Assembly (NCBI RefSeq): GCF_000003815.2
Contig: NC_049981.1
Span: forward strand, 8,562,204 to 8,626,203
Reading direction: 5' to 3'
DNA from: Branchiostoma floridae
Taxonomy: Eukaryota > Chordata > Leptocardii > Amphioxiformes > Branchiostomatidae
DNA length: 64,000 nucleotides
This document shows positions 45,501-48,177 of this stretch, one piece after another. Each line of letters opens with the position of its first letter. The stretch's first letter is position 1. The notes under the pieces are model-generated. The model searched no databases. It was not told where the DNA came from and saw only the letters and a program-made list of their open reading frames with translations. The position numbers were made by a program, and so were the translations under genes.

Positions 45501-48177
45501 CGTCTGATATCACTTCTCCGACCTACGTGAAAAAAGTCTTACTGGGAACGTTACGCATTATCTCGAAACTGAGCGCTTGAACTTTCCGCCAGAGCGACGG
45601 CTAAGGCCGTCCAGGGATCGGAGGGCCGAAGGGCCGACCGGTCTAGGGGGTCGGAGAACGCTCCCCGGGAAATTTTGACATTTTGACCCTCTAAAACGTA
45701 ATTTCCCGCATTCTGTGAGGGGAAAAAATTGTTAAGTAAACGTGGATTTTATGCCTCCATATCAACGCAGAGAAAAGCGGGTGGGGGAGGGGCGGTTCCA
45801 CGGCGATCTTTTCCAATACACATGTTCGATATTAACACAAAAGAAAATAAATTAGTTTTGTAGTTGGAAGAGACTTGAGTATATTTTAGCGATAACGTTA
45901 CTAAAACCGCTTCAAGACTGCTTTAATCATTCCAAAACGGGAGTTATTTCGGCCAACCAACAAACTTGCAGAAAAATTTTCGCGCCATCATGATTACGTC
46001 ACATGCAGCAGAGCGGCCCGCTGTCACTGAAGCAAACATCGTAATGTCTTTTATAATATCCTGTTGCCGTCCGTGAACCATTCCGTTTACAAAAGGCCGA
46101 TGCACGCAGGATTGATATTGATATCAATTTTGGTTTCTATAGTCTTCGTAATCTTCGTGCGAACAAGGAATCACACGAGAGGCGGCTGCAGCAAAATTCG
46201 TATGGTGAGGGCGACCTATATTGACGTGATCCTTGGGGGTCCGGGGGCATGCTCCCCCGGGAAAAGTTTGAAATCTTGACTATCAGAAACGATCTTTCCT
46301 AAATTTTGATGGGCAAAATTTGCTGGCAGACTAAGGTAAGTTTAATAGCCTTTCTAGTAGAACTTCACATGGTTTTAGCTCATTTTTGAGGGCGACGATG
46401 CCCTTACGTATTTTCACGATTTCGAGCGCCCAAGGCACGAGCCGTCGCAAGGTAGGTCTGGAGAAATGTTGAAATTTGGACCCTGTAAAACACGATTCTC
46501 TGCATTTTGAGGGATAAACTTTGCTGGTAGACTGTGCTTAATGTAATAACATTTCTGTCTGATTTTTGATGGCGACGAGCTCCGAAGCGTCCTGGGCGCC
46601 GGAGGCGCAAGCCATCGCCAGGGACGTCCAGAGGAAAATCGAAATCTTGACCATCTGAAACTTCATTTCCTGCATTTCAGGGGCACATTTTGCTTGTATT
46701 TATTAAGGCCCCTAAGGCAATTTTTTCAATGGCCCTCCCCCCGGCTCAAAAAAAAAATTCGATGGCCCTCCCCCCAGACCAAATTTTTTTTCAATGGCCC
46801 TCTCCCCCCTATGCACCAGCCCCCCCCGATAAATATCGTCAAGTCCCTTAGGCACGGTATTGTTAGTCAGAGGCCATCCCTTTTCTTTCACCACCTCTTA
46901 CCTGACCACCCAAACTCATTTGTGAACTTGGTGAAAAGTCAGATAAGGTGCCTTTGCCAAAGACACAAAATCAGTAGCATGATAGGATGACCCTGATTTC
47001 ATGGGCAAATACCTTGCAGTTACGCCGCATGACCCCATTAAGGTAGTATAATTGAGCTTTGCCGGTATAGTTAATTTTGTGAGTAGTAGTGCCAAAATAA
47101 AATAAAATAAGAATGATTGTAATCATTGTTTTATAATTTTTCGCCTCCCTTGTCTGTCACGTGACCCCGGCAGCTGTTGGCTGTGTCTTAATAAGACTCG
47201 TGCGTTTCACACAGTGATTCGTGCGTATTGTGTAAGGTTCGTAACGTTACGGCTAGTCATTCATGTATTTCCATAGAATTCTTACAAATCTCGTGAAATT
47301 CGTGCAAATGCTTATGATAAACACCCTTATTGTGGTTTAACAGTAGCAACGTACTTTTGTATTTTCTACGTTTACATTTGATCAAGGTGGGTGGGGCAAT
47401 GGCGTATGGTATGGATCTGATAACCCATCAATCATTTGGTAAATAGTCATTCTACTGGTCACTGCTGCAGAACAGTGGTGGCATCTATAGTAAGCCATTG
47501 GGGCACGACAATCCATGGTATATATCTTATACTTGTGAAACGACTAATTCCAGAGACGATTCTACACCTTTCAGCTGTAACCTGTATGAGGCTATGCCCG
47601 TAAGGCTTATTCGGTGTGTTTTAACAAACGTGGCCTTGAAAAGGTGTATTTCATATTTTTCAACTGGCAGTTTGCTCCAACCAAATACTTAATCCATAGA
47701 AGTTGTAAAACCATATATTGGTCGGTCTGAACGTACGTAGATAATCATAATCATATGAATAATAAAAGCTATAGTTTTTATTTCAGAGTTCCCTCTGTAC
47801 AATTATATCATCTCAACCGCGCATGTCGTATTTACTTTTACTGATGTATCTATGTCCCACATGCAGCCTGGATTATTATCTTAAGACACAATTCTAAGGT
47901 CAACTCATGCATCAACAAACACAACTGCAACAATAGCGGGCCCCAAATCTTATCATTTGGAGGTCTCATTAAAACTATTAACATACCAAATATCAACACA
48001 ATACACCAAAGCATTCTTGAATACTGTTTGTAAACACAAAGTCACACATTAAATCAGGCAAAAGCATTACCCTCTGGCGAAGGCAACACGCTTGACCGTG
48101 CACTTACCGGAGTTCAGAAGACACACTAGCAGACACGACCCGAGCAGCAACATTTCAGACCGTCTTTTATCCACCAT
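418..48177 (-). CDS. Gene A: mosaic C-type lectin / discoidin / SUEL / LCCL protein, 41 exons, 3' end beyond window
   Basis: Seen: 41 consecutive minus-strand exons with GT..AG borders whose phases agree at every junction; 4828 coding nt, about 1609 residues. Approximate residue layout: signal peptide 1-27; CTLD1 28-151; CTLD2 152-292; CTLD3 293-430; linker 431-437; F5/8C 438-596; CTLD4 597-726; linker 727-738; CTLD5 739-875; linker 876-888; SUEL 889-984; F5/8C 985-1139; LCCL 1140-1241; CTLD6 1242-1388; CTLD7 1390-1530; CTLD8 from about 1535, incomplete. Known of the families: CTLD and SUEL bind carbohydrates, F5/8C binds lipid or glycan, LCCL is an extracellular module. Inferred: a secreted or cell-surface pattern-recognition or adhesion protein. 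The start at 48177 has a purine at -3 and G at +4 and begins a hydrophobic leader. No stop or membrane segment is reached before the left edge. Confidence 0.88.
902..1020 (-). CDS. Gene A exon 40: CTLD8 helix region
   Basis: Phase 0 to phase 2. Encodes [28 protein letters not shown]. Donor GTAAGA. Confidence 0.85.
1430..1630. repeat. Dispersed repeat R2 (ACCCGGAAGT..), copy 1
   Basis: ACCCGGAAGTCACTTCC, TACATACTACAAATCTGGTA and GGGCGATCAATGAAAAATCG match in order a second copy at 37225-37415. In the intron between exons 39 and 40. Confidence 0.5.
2130..2700. repeat. Dispersed repeat R1 relic with CA tract
   Basis: ATACCCCAAAATAATGAAAA starts a body similar to the other copies and ends in a CA microsatellite (2622-2693). 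More diverged than the copies above. Confidence 0.4.
2622..2693. repeat. (CA)n microsatellite, interrupted
   Basis: CA repeats broken by TACATA and GCATA. Confidence 0.95.
2762..2964 (-). CDS. Gene A exon 39: CTLD7 C-terminus fused to CTLD8 start
   Basis: Phase 1 to phase 0. Encodes [23 protein letters not shown], a linker [13 protein letters not shown] and then [17 protein letters not shown], the start of CTLD8. One exon spans a domain boundary, unlike the first part of the gene. Confidence 0.88.
3665..3822 (-). CDS. Gene A exon 38: CTLD7 middle
   Basis: Phase 2 to phase 1. Encodes [33 protein letters not shown]. No EPN or QPD follows, so the sugar loop is altered. Acceptor CGTTAG has a weak pyrimidine tract. 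Confidence 0.82.
4105..4220 (-). CDS. Gene A exon 37: CTLD7 N-terminal half
   Basis: Phase 0 to phase 2. Encodes [21 protein letters not shown] and GADLVAVTD. Confidence 0.86.
4546..4572. repeat. (AAAC)n microsatellite
   Basis: About six and a half units of AAAC in the intron between exons 36 and 37. Confidence 0.9.
4632..4745 (-). CDS. Gene A exon 36: CTLD6 end, linker and first Cys of CTLD7
   Basis: Phase 0 to phase 0. Encodes [19 protein letters not shown], the linker [13 protein letters not shown] and then CEQ, the first Cys of the next CTLD. This domain boundary therefore has no phase-1 intron. Confidence 0.86.
5311..5468 (-). CDS. Gene A exon 35: CTLD6 middle and EPN loop
   Basis: Phase 1 to phase 0. 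Encodes [39 protein letters not shown] predicts mannose-type specificity. Confidence 0.9.
6394..6576 (-). CDS. Gene A exon 34: CTLD6 N-terminal half
   Basis: Phase 1 to phase 1. Encodes [29 protein letters not shown] and AELASIANQ. Confidence 0.88.
6898..6938 (-). CDS. Gene A exon 33: LCCL domain, C-terminal strand
   Basis: A 41-nt exon, phase 2 to phase 1, after TTTTCATTTCAG. Encodes [13 protein letters not shown], the usual closing strand of LCCL (x-x-G-x-x-x-A-S-F-x-F). The upstream open frame looks like a signal peptide, but it is the intron's pyrimidine tract in translation. Confidence 0.82.
7500..8440. repeat. Diverged minisatellite interrupted by the hAT MITE
   Basis: GAAGAGTCCATTCTTGCATG-like words recur near 7534, 7648, 8175, 8287 and 8409, with related pieces between (GGACAGGTCTATTTTTACAT). 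After removing the 434-bp hAT insert the spacing is about 60-115 bp. Confidence 0.55.
7722..8155. mobile_element. Non-autonomous hAT-like MITE with 8-bp target duplication
   Basis: Ends TAGTGGTGCGTACCTAAA and TTAGGTACGCACCACTA are inverted repeats; the flanks repeat CATATGGG at 7714-7721 and 8156-8163, the 8-bp duplication typical of hAT. The interior has many GTCCGGACTT-type palindromes. No open frame. It lies in the intron between LCCL exons 32 and 33. Confidence 0.85.
8483..8616 (-). CDS. Gene A exon 32: LCCL domain, histidine core
   Basis: Phase 0 to phase 2. Encodes [29 protein letters not shown] and [10 protein letters not shown]. The S-x-x-C-x-A-A-I-H pattern is diagnostic of LCCL. 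Reading through the donor gives an immediate TAA (gene end), but GTAAAA splices in phase to exon 33 and completes the domain. Confidence 0.9.
8690..9070. repeat. Dispersed repeat R1, body copy
   Basis: Body without the octamer array: ATACCCAAAATCATGAAGAC, GCTAGGGGGCCTGTG and CTTCTAGAGTTATGCTGTTG. Lies between LCCL exons 31 and 32. Confidence 0.6.
9211..9277 (-). CDS. Gene A exon 31: LCCL domain, signature strand
   Basis: Phase 2 to phase 0. Encodes VHCPPGC and [11 protein letters not shown]-x-C-P-x-x-C and V-W-G-T-x-x-Y-T are the LCCL signatures. A stronger-looking acceptor 55 bp upstream would add residues but gives the wrong phase for exon 30. Confidence 0.9.
9638..9701 (-). CDS. Gene A exon 30: LCCL domain, N-terminal strand
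   Basis: Phase 1 to phase 2, between ACTTTGCAG and GTACGT. Encodes [20 protein letters not shown]. It supplies the first LCCL Cys. It is recognised by joining exon 29 (phase 1) to exon 31 (phase 2). Confidence 0.82.
10311..10446 (-). mobile_element. tRNA-derived SINE
   Basis: The minus strand starts GGGACCGCGTGGCACGATCG (A-box-like), then GGTCCCGGGTTCAAATCC (RNA polymerase III B box), then the CTTGGGAAAGGCACTTTACA core common in marine invertebrate SINEs. Diverged relatives are at 46895-47035 (minus) and 40235-40400 (plus). Confidence 0.75.
11490..11700 (+). mobile_element. Degenerate reverse transcriptase fragment
   Basis: [15 protein letters not shown] is followed by one frame change and then [16 protein letters not shown], matching the N-Y-R-P-I-S-L ... 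ERIIYNRL stretch of LINE RTs. It lies in the intron between gene A exons 29 and 30. Confidence 0.6.
12116..12266 (-). CDS. Gene A exon 29: second F5/8C domain, end
   Basis: Phase 0 to phase 1. Encodes [28 protein letters not shown] and RFEVLGCD, the standard F5/8C C-terminus. Confidence 0.92.
12615..12737 (-). CDS. Gene A exon 28: second F5/8C domain, middle
   Basis: Phase 0 to phase 0. Encodes [28 protein letters not shown] and GIDGNDK. A four-copy 16-bp tandem repeat lies just upstream of its acceptor. Confidence 0.9.
12755..12816. repeat. 16-bp tandem repeat, four copies
   Basis: AACATTGTTATTGATA is repeated almost perfectly four times, beginning 17 bp upstream of the exon 28 acceptor, where the branch point would lie. 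Confidence 0.85.
13539..13644 (-). CDS. Gene A exon 27: second F5/8C domain, WVQVDF strand
   Basis: Phase 2 to phase 0. Encodes [17 protein letters not shown] and [13 protein letters not shown], leading directly into VTGVITQG of exon 28. Donor GTATCA; an earlier GTCGAC would drop the VDF strand. Confidence 0.88.
13696..14083. mobile_element. MITE with GCCACACTGACTT ends, copy 1
   Basis: Left end GCCACACTGACTTGATTTTA..GATGACATTC is inverted at the right end as GGATGTCATC..GAGCGTGGC. The right part carries a C homopolymer (14018-14029). Lies between exons 26 and 27. Confidence 0.65.
14339..14423 (-). CDS. Gene A exon 26: second F5/8C domain, start
   Basis: Phase 1 to phase 2. Encodes [20 protein letters not shown] and NQYAG, the opening Cys and P-x-G-M-E of F5/8C. 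Confidence 0.88.
14858..14978 (-). CDS. Gene A exon 25: SUEL domain, second part
   Basis: Phase 0 to phase 1. Encodes [20 protein letters not shown], then [14 protein letters not shown]. The N-x-x-F-G-D-P-C-x-G-T-x-K-Y-L motif closes the SUEL domain. I used the GTAGGT donor (end 14858) rather than an earlier GTGTAC because it keeps the last Cys and the phase. Confidence 0.9.
15336..15502 (-). CDS. Gene A exon 24: SUEL / galactose-binding lectin domain, first part
   Basis: Phase 1 to phase 0. Encodes [33 protein letters not shown] and VDCLS. This is the rhamnose/galactose-binding (sea urchin egg lectin) pattern: C-E-x(n)-C, I-x-I-x-x-A-x-Y-G-R-T. Known members bind L-rhamnose or galactose without calcium. 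Confidence 0.93.
15633..15671 (-). CDS. Gene A exon 23: Pro/Thr linker
   Basis: A 39-nt phase 1-1 exon encoding [13 protein letters not shown] between CTLD5 and the SUEL domain. Borders are TTTCTACAG and GTGAGT. Confidence 0.82.
16230..16346 (-). CDS. Gene A exon 22: CTLD5 calcium/sugar loop, EPN type
   Basis: Phase 1 to phase 1. Encodes [25 protein letters not shown] and GYICKMR. Complete EPN, Glu and WND set, so a mannose-type calcium site is expected. Confidence 0.92.
16486..16605 (-). CDS. Gene A exon 21: CTLD5 middle
   Basis: Phase 1 to phase 1. Encodes [31 protein letters not shown]. Donor GTAAGT. Confidence 0.88.
16938..17111 (-). CDS. Gene A exon 20: CTLD5 N-terminal half
   Basis: Phase 1 to phase 1. 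Encodes [28 protein letters not shown] and GDLVSINT. A same-strand LINE coding frame ends only about 75 bp upstream of its acceptor. Confidence 0.9.
17185..18750 (-). mobile_element. 5'-truncated non-LTR retrotransposon, reverse transcriptase ORF (521 codons)
   Basis: A long intact frame encoding the RT fingers and palm of a non-LTR retrotransposon: [54 protein letters not shown] (the F-A-D-D catalytic box), then the C-terminal [22 protein letters not shown] and GKRRRGRPR. The endonuclease is missing. It lies in the gene A intron between exons 19 and 20, on the same strand as the gene. The RTE/BovB-like group is my best guess from the C-terminal motifs. Confidence 0.92.
19095..19130 (-). CDS. 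Gene A exon 19: proline-rich linker
   Basis: A 36-nt phase 1-1 exon between TTCTTTTCAG and GTAAGA encoding [12 protein letters not shown]. It is a flexible linker between CTLD4 and CTLD5 with Ser/Thr that could be O-glycosylated. Confidence 0.8.
19534..21302. repeat. 1.77-kb foldback (long inverted repeat)
   Basis: The left arm (19534 to about 20260) reappears reversed and diverged on the right (about 20380 to 21302): AATAGAGTTAATTCC at one end and GGAATTAACTCTATT at the other. The centre holds a tighter hairpin (GCCTGAGTGTCATCCTAGGT at 20260 with its complement at 20360). A ~60-bp relic of the arm end is also at 32415-32475. Lies in the intron between exons 18 and 19; no coding frame found. 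Confidence 0.85.
21303..22312 (+). mobile_element. 3' fragment of a CR1/L2-type LINE
   Basis: The frame near 21441-21830 encodes the C-terminal tail seen in L2/CR1-like elements: [50 protein letters not shown]. It is followed by an untranslated stretch and ends in a GAAA microsatellite near 22292-22310. It abuts the right edge of the large foldback. Confidence 0.75.
22437..22581 (-). CDS. Gene A exon 18: CTLD4 calcium/sugar loop, QPD type
   Basis: Phase 0 to phase 1. Encodes [29 protein letters not shown] and the closing Cys. QPD with the acidic pair and WND predicts galactose-type binding, unlike the EPN domains in the same chain. Confidence 0.9.
23251..23336 (-). CDS. Gene A exon 17: CTLD4 middle
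   Basis: Phase 1 to phase 0. Encodes [19 protein letters not shown] and TDSTGV. Two AG acceptors lie six bases apart; the upstream one (CTCTTGTAG) gives the correct phase. Confidence 0.85.
23481..23800. repeat. GGAATTCC-rich repeat
   Basis: GGAATTCC/GGAATTCCC-type words recur at 23482, 23510, 23596, 23694, 23737 and nearby, some inverted. Non-coding; in the intron between exons 16 and 17. Confidence 0.4.
24179..24337 (-). CDS. Gene A exon 16: CTLD4 N-terminal half
   Basis: Phase 1 to phase 1. Encodes [25 protein letters not shown] and AHLASVRT. The donor GTAAGT at 24178 interrupts an open frame that would run on, but only this donor meets exon 17 in phase. Confidence 0.87.
24432..24580. repeat. 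(GA)n microsatellite
   Basis: GA repeat with occasional CG and AA changes. It produces long Leu/Ser frames on the minus strand that are not genes. Confidence 0.95.
24608..24745 (+). repeat. Two-copy 69-bp tandem repeat with hammerhead-like core
   Basis: GCAAATTTCCTCAGTGACAC starts at 24608 and again at 24677. Each copy reads CTGAAGA, then AGGTAG..CTACCT (perfect 6-bp stem), then CAAACGG. This order resembles Penelope-associated mini-hammerheads, but the GAAA box reads CAAA. Adjacent to a GA microsatellite, in the intron between exons 15 and 16. Confidence 0.5.
24833..24983 (-). CDS. Gene A exon 15: first F5/8C domain, C-terminal part
   Basis: Phase 0 to phase 1. Encodes [31 protein letters not shown], which ends the F5/8C domain with its second conserved Cys. 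Confidence 0.92.
25356..25665. mobile_element. MITE with GCCACACTGACTT ends, copy 2
   Basis: Left end GGCCACACTGACTTAATTTC and right end GAATTAAGTCAGTGTGGCC are almost perfect inverted repeats, with GATGACATCC inside both. 310 bp, with a C run near 25596. Relics of the same end motif occur near 28617, 31780, 42320, 43015, 43835 and 57570. Confidence 0.7.
25792..25914 (-). CDS. Gene A exon 14: first F5/8C domain, middle
   Basis: Phase 0 to phase 0. Encodes [20 protein letters not shown] and the [12 protein letters not shown] turn, matching the F5/8C pattern of V-x-G-V-x-T-Q-G followed by the Y/F-x-V/L-x-Y/F strand. Confidence 0.9.
26565..26767 (-). CDS. Gene A exon 13: first F5/8C (discoidin) domain, N-terminal part
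   Basis: Phase 1 to phase 0. Encodes [32 protein letters not shown] and APWIEVDLG. The opening Cys, PLGME, the Q-I-S-A-S strand and the W-I-x-V-D-L strand are hallmarks of F5/8 type C domains (coagulation factor V/VIII, discoidins). Confidence 0.92.
27501..27521 (-). CDS. Gene A exon 12: seven-residue linker microexon
   Basis: A 21-nt exon between TTTTTGCAG and GTAAGT, phase 1 to phase 1, encoding roughly GTSLLSG. It joins CTLD3 to the first discoidin domain. Support is the perfect splice sites and phase; removing it would not break the frame, so it could be alternatively used. Confidence 0.7.
27849..27920 (-). CDS. Gene A exon 11: CTLD3 C-terminus
   Basis: Phase 1 to phase 1, after TTTGTTTTACAG. 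Encodes [20 protein letters not shown], supplying the last two Cys. The WND triad is absent. Confidence 0.85.
28064..28192 (-). CDS. Gene A exon 10: CTLD3 loop region
   Basis: Phase 1 to phase 1. Encodes [21 protein letters not shown] and [10 protein letters not shown]. The tripeptide is NPG in place of EPN/QPD, so the sugar site is atypical. Confidence 0.85.
28963..29045 (-). CDS. Gene A exon 9: CTLD3 WIGL segment
   Basis: Phase 2 to phase 1, after TTTCCCTTTAG and ending at GTATGT. Encodes [13 protein letters not shown], then DLWIGLS, the hydrophobic core of the fold. Confidence 0.86.
29901..30030 (-). CDS. Gene A exon 8: CTLD3 N-terminal half
   Basis: Phase 1 start after TTTCCGTAG, phase 2 end at GTACTC. 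Encodes [25 protein letters not shown] and GARLATIH. The open frame runs on past the donor, but only the GTACTC donor matches the phase of exon 9. Confidence 0.85.
30341..30456 (-). CDS. Gene A exon 7: CTLD2 C-terminal part
   Basis: Phase 2 to phase 1. Encodes GATCVLSL, a Gly run, RWETRRC and RYICE. WND is replaced by WET, again arguing against calcium-dependent sugar binding. All structural Cys are kept. Confidence 0.85.
30693..30778 (-). CDS. Gene A exon 6: CTLD2 variable loop
   Basis: Phase 0 to phase 2, following TTTAACTGCAG and ending at GTATGT. Encodes [13 protein letters not shown]. The sugar tripeptide position reads QPQ rather than EPN or QPD, so the classical calcium-dependent site is probably lost. 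Confidence 0.8.
31004..31224 (-). CDS. Gene A exon 5: CTLD2 N-terminal two thirds
   Basis: Phase 1 to phase 0. Contains [27 protein letters not shown] and GIWIGLS in one exon. In the other CTLDs this region is split by an intron. Confidence 0.88.
31225..32878 (-). other. Gene A intron between exons 4 and 5
   Basis: 1.65 kb, AT-rich. Contains a ~60-bp relic of the foldback arm at 32415-32475 and an end motif of the GATGTCATCC MITE family near 31780. No coding exon seen. Confidence 0.55.
32879..33003 (-). CDS. Gene A exon 4: CTLD1 calcium/sugar loop, EPN type
   Basis: Phase 2 to phase 1. Encodes NWGPNEPNN, then GEDCAEI, WNDQAC and GYICE. EPN, the acidic pair and WND make a complete calcium site 2; EPN implies mannose-type binding in the CTLD family. 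The intron upstream of this exon contains the 316-bp assembly gap. Confidence 0.9.
33656..33971. other. Assembly gap
   Basis: Run of N, 316 bases, inside gene A intron 3 (between exons 3 and 4). The exons on both sides join in phase (AC|G), so no coding exon needs to be lost. Confidence 0.99.
34389..34600. mobile_element. MITE with CTGTAAATGCA terminal inverted repeats
   Basis: Begins TACTGTAAATGCATTTAAGT and ends CTGCATTTACAGTA, with TA at both borders. Interior repeats of TTCGCGGTGGTTTTAA and the complementary CCGCGAA give further foldbacks. 212 bp, inside gene A intron 3. Confidence 0.75.
35692..35759. repeat. (TAGA)n microsatellite
   Basis: TAGA/TATA repeats with one interruption, leading into the R1 array. 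Confidence 0.95.
35810..37060. repeat. Dispersed repeat R1: ~122-bp array of ATGCAAAT modules plus body, largest copy
   Basis: ATTATGCAAATTAGG-like units recur near 35813, 35937, 36226, 36348, 36470 and 36600, several followed 10-15 bp later by ATTTGCATAAT, so each unit is a short palindrome. A unique body follows (about 36660-36960), and the copy ends near CTTCTTGGCAAAGGTAAC. Lies in gene A intron 3. Confidence 0.7.
37225..37440. repeat. Dispersed repeat R2, copy 2
   Basis: ACCCGGAAGTGATTTCC, ACATACTACAATTCGGGTAC and GGCGATCAGTCAAAAATCGC; same order as the copy at 1430-1630. Confidence 0.5.
38430..39015. repeat. Dispersed repeat R1, copy
   Basis: Two ATGCAAAT units (38463, 38583; 120 bp apart), the body (CATACCAAAAGTCATGACGA), an ACAGACAGACACACAC tract and the end motif CACCTTCTGGCGAAGGTAAT. 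Confidence 0.7.
39131..39240 (-). CDS. Gene A exon 3: CTLD1 middle (WIGL region)
   Basis: Phase 0 to phase 2. Encodes the CTLD core strand YWFGLSD and then [10 protein letters not shown], the usual W-x-W-x-DG stretch before the calcium loop. Donor GTGAGT. Confidence 0.87.
40099..40198. other. Assembly gap
   Basis: Run of exactly 100 N, the usual placeholder for a gap of unknown size, in gene A intron 2. Flanked on the right by a SINE-like fragment. Confidence 0.99.
40235..40400 (+). mobile_element. SINE-like fragment next to assembly gap
   Basis: Plus strand: GATCCTGTCGTGACCCAGGG, AAGACATTTTACCCGACTTT and a GTTCGAGCCC B-box-like stretch. Order and wording resemble the SINE core but it is strongly diverged. 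The assembly gap cuts its left side. Confidence 0.4.
41102..41250 (-). CDS. Gene A exon 2: CTLD1 N-terminal half
   Basis: Starts in phase 1 after ATTTTAG and ends in phase 0 at GTGGGA. Encodes the CTLD opening CPDGW, the second Cys (QQSCYLL), the helix-1 motif TWRDARDEC and the turn ADLASL, ending at AEQ. Confidence 0.88.
44490..44820. repeat. Dispersed repeat R1, copy
   Basis: Two modules (ATTATGCAAATAAGG near 44500, AGTATGCAAGTTAGG near 44621, about 122 bp apart) followed by the body and the GTTAGGGGGCCCAAAC segment; the CTTCTGGCGAAGG end is missing. Confidence 0.6.
44964..45218. repeat. Inverted repeat, two ~80-bp arms
   Basis: The left arm (44964-45043, containing GTGACGTCACGTTATGCAGA) is repeated in reverse at 45137-45218 with few differences; the loop is about 93 bp. 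Probably a MITE or recent foldback in gene A intron 1. Confidence 0.8.
45240..46835. repeat. Scattered CAATGGCCCTCCCCCC repeats
   Basis: Short repeats TTTCAATGGCCCTCCCCCCG with poly-A/T spacers occur at 45240-45300 and again at 46715-46830, bracketing the GC-rich satellite. They may be the two ends of one larger repeat. Confidence 0.5.
45590..46700. repeat. Diverged tandem satellite, GC-rich
   Basis: Units around 45600-45740, 46190-46350, 46420-46560 and 46590-46700 each contain a GGGGG/CCCCCGGG block or its decay, then GAAAT(C/T)TTGACC, TCTGAAACG, TTTCCTGCATTTT and GGGCAAAATTTGCTGG. Unit length is roughly 150-170 bp with irregular spacing. Gene A intron 1. Confidence 0.6.
46895..47035 (-). 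mobile_element. Diverged SINE copy
   Basis: The minus strand shows GGGGTCATGCGGCGTAACTG, then TTTGTGTCTTTGGCAAAGGC, the same order as the SINE at 10311-10446 but with a damaged B box. Confidence 0.5.
47930..48092. repeat. Dispersed repeat R1, 3' end copy
   Basis: GCGGGCCCCAAATCTTATCA, ACATACCAAATATCAACACA and the end motif ACCCTCTGGCGAAGGCAACA; the copy ends 15 bp from the gene A exon 1 donor. Confidence 0.55.
48108..48177 (-). CDS. Gene A exon 1: start codon and signal peptide
   Basis: ATG at 48177-48175 in good context, then a basic start (MVDKRRSE) and a hydrophobic core ([15 protein letters not shown]). It ends in phase 1 at a GTAAGT donor. Joined to exon 2 the leader continues as [10 protein letters not shown], so cleavage near VSS is plausible. 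This is the only start with a leader peptide found for gene A. Confidence 0.85.

Larger units (their letters stand above)
41251..48107 (-). other. Gene A intron 1
   Basis: 6.9 kb. Holds the inverted repeat at 44964-45218, the GC-rich satellite, an R1 copy and an R1 end, a SINE, and relics near 43160-43260 (ACCGTTTTTTCTTCTTGG, also near 19230) and 43540-43620 (GGTCCGGACCTGGACC). No coding exon recognised; exons 1 and 2 join in phase. Confidence 0.6.
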
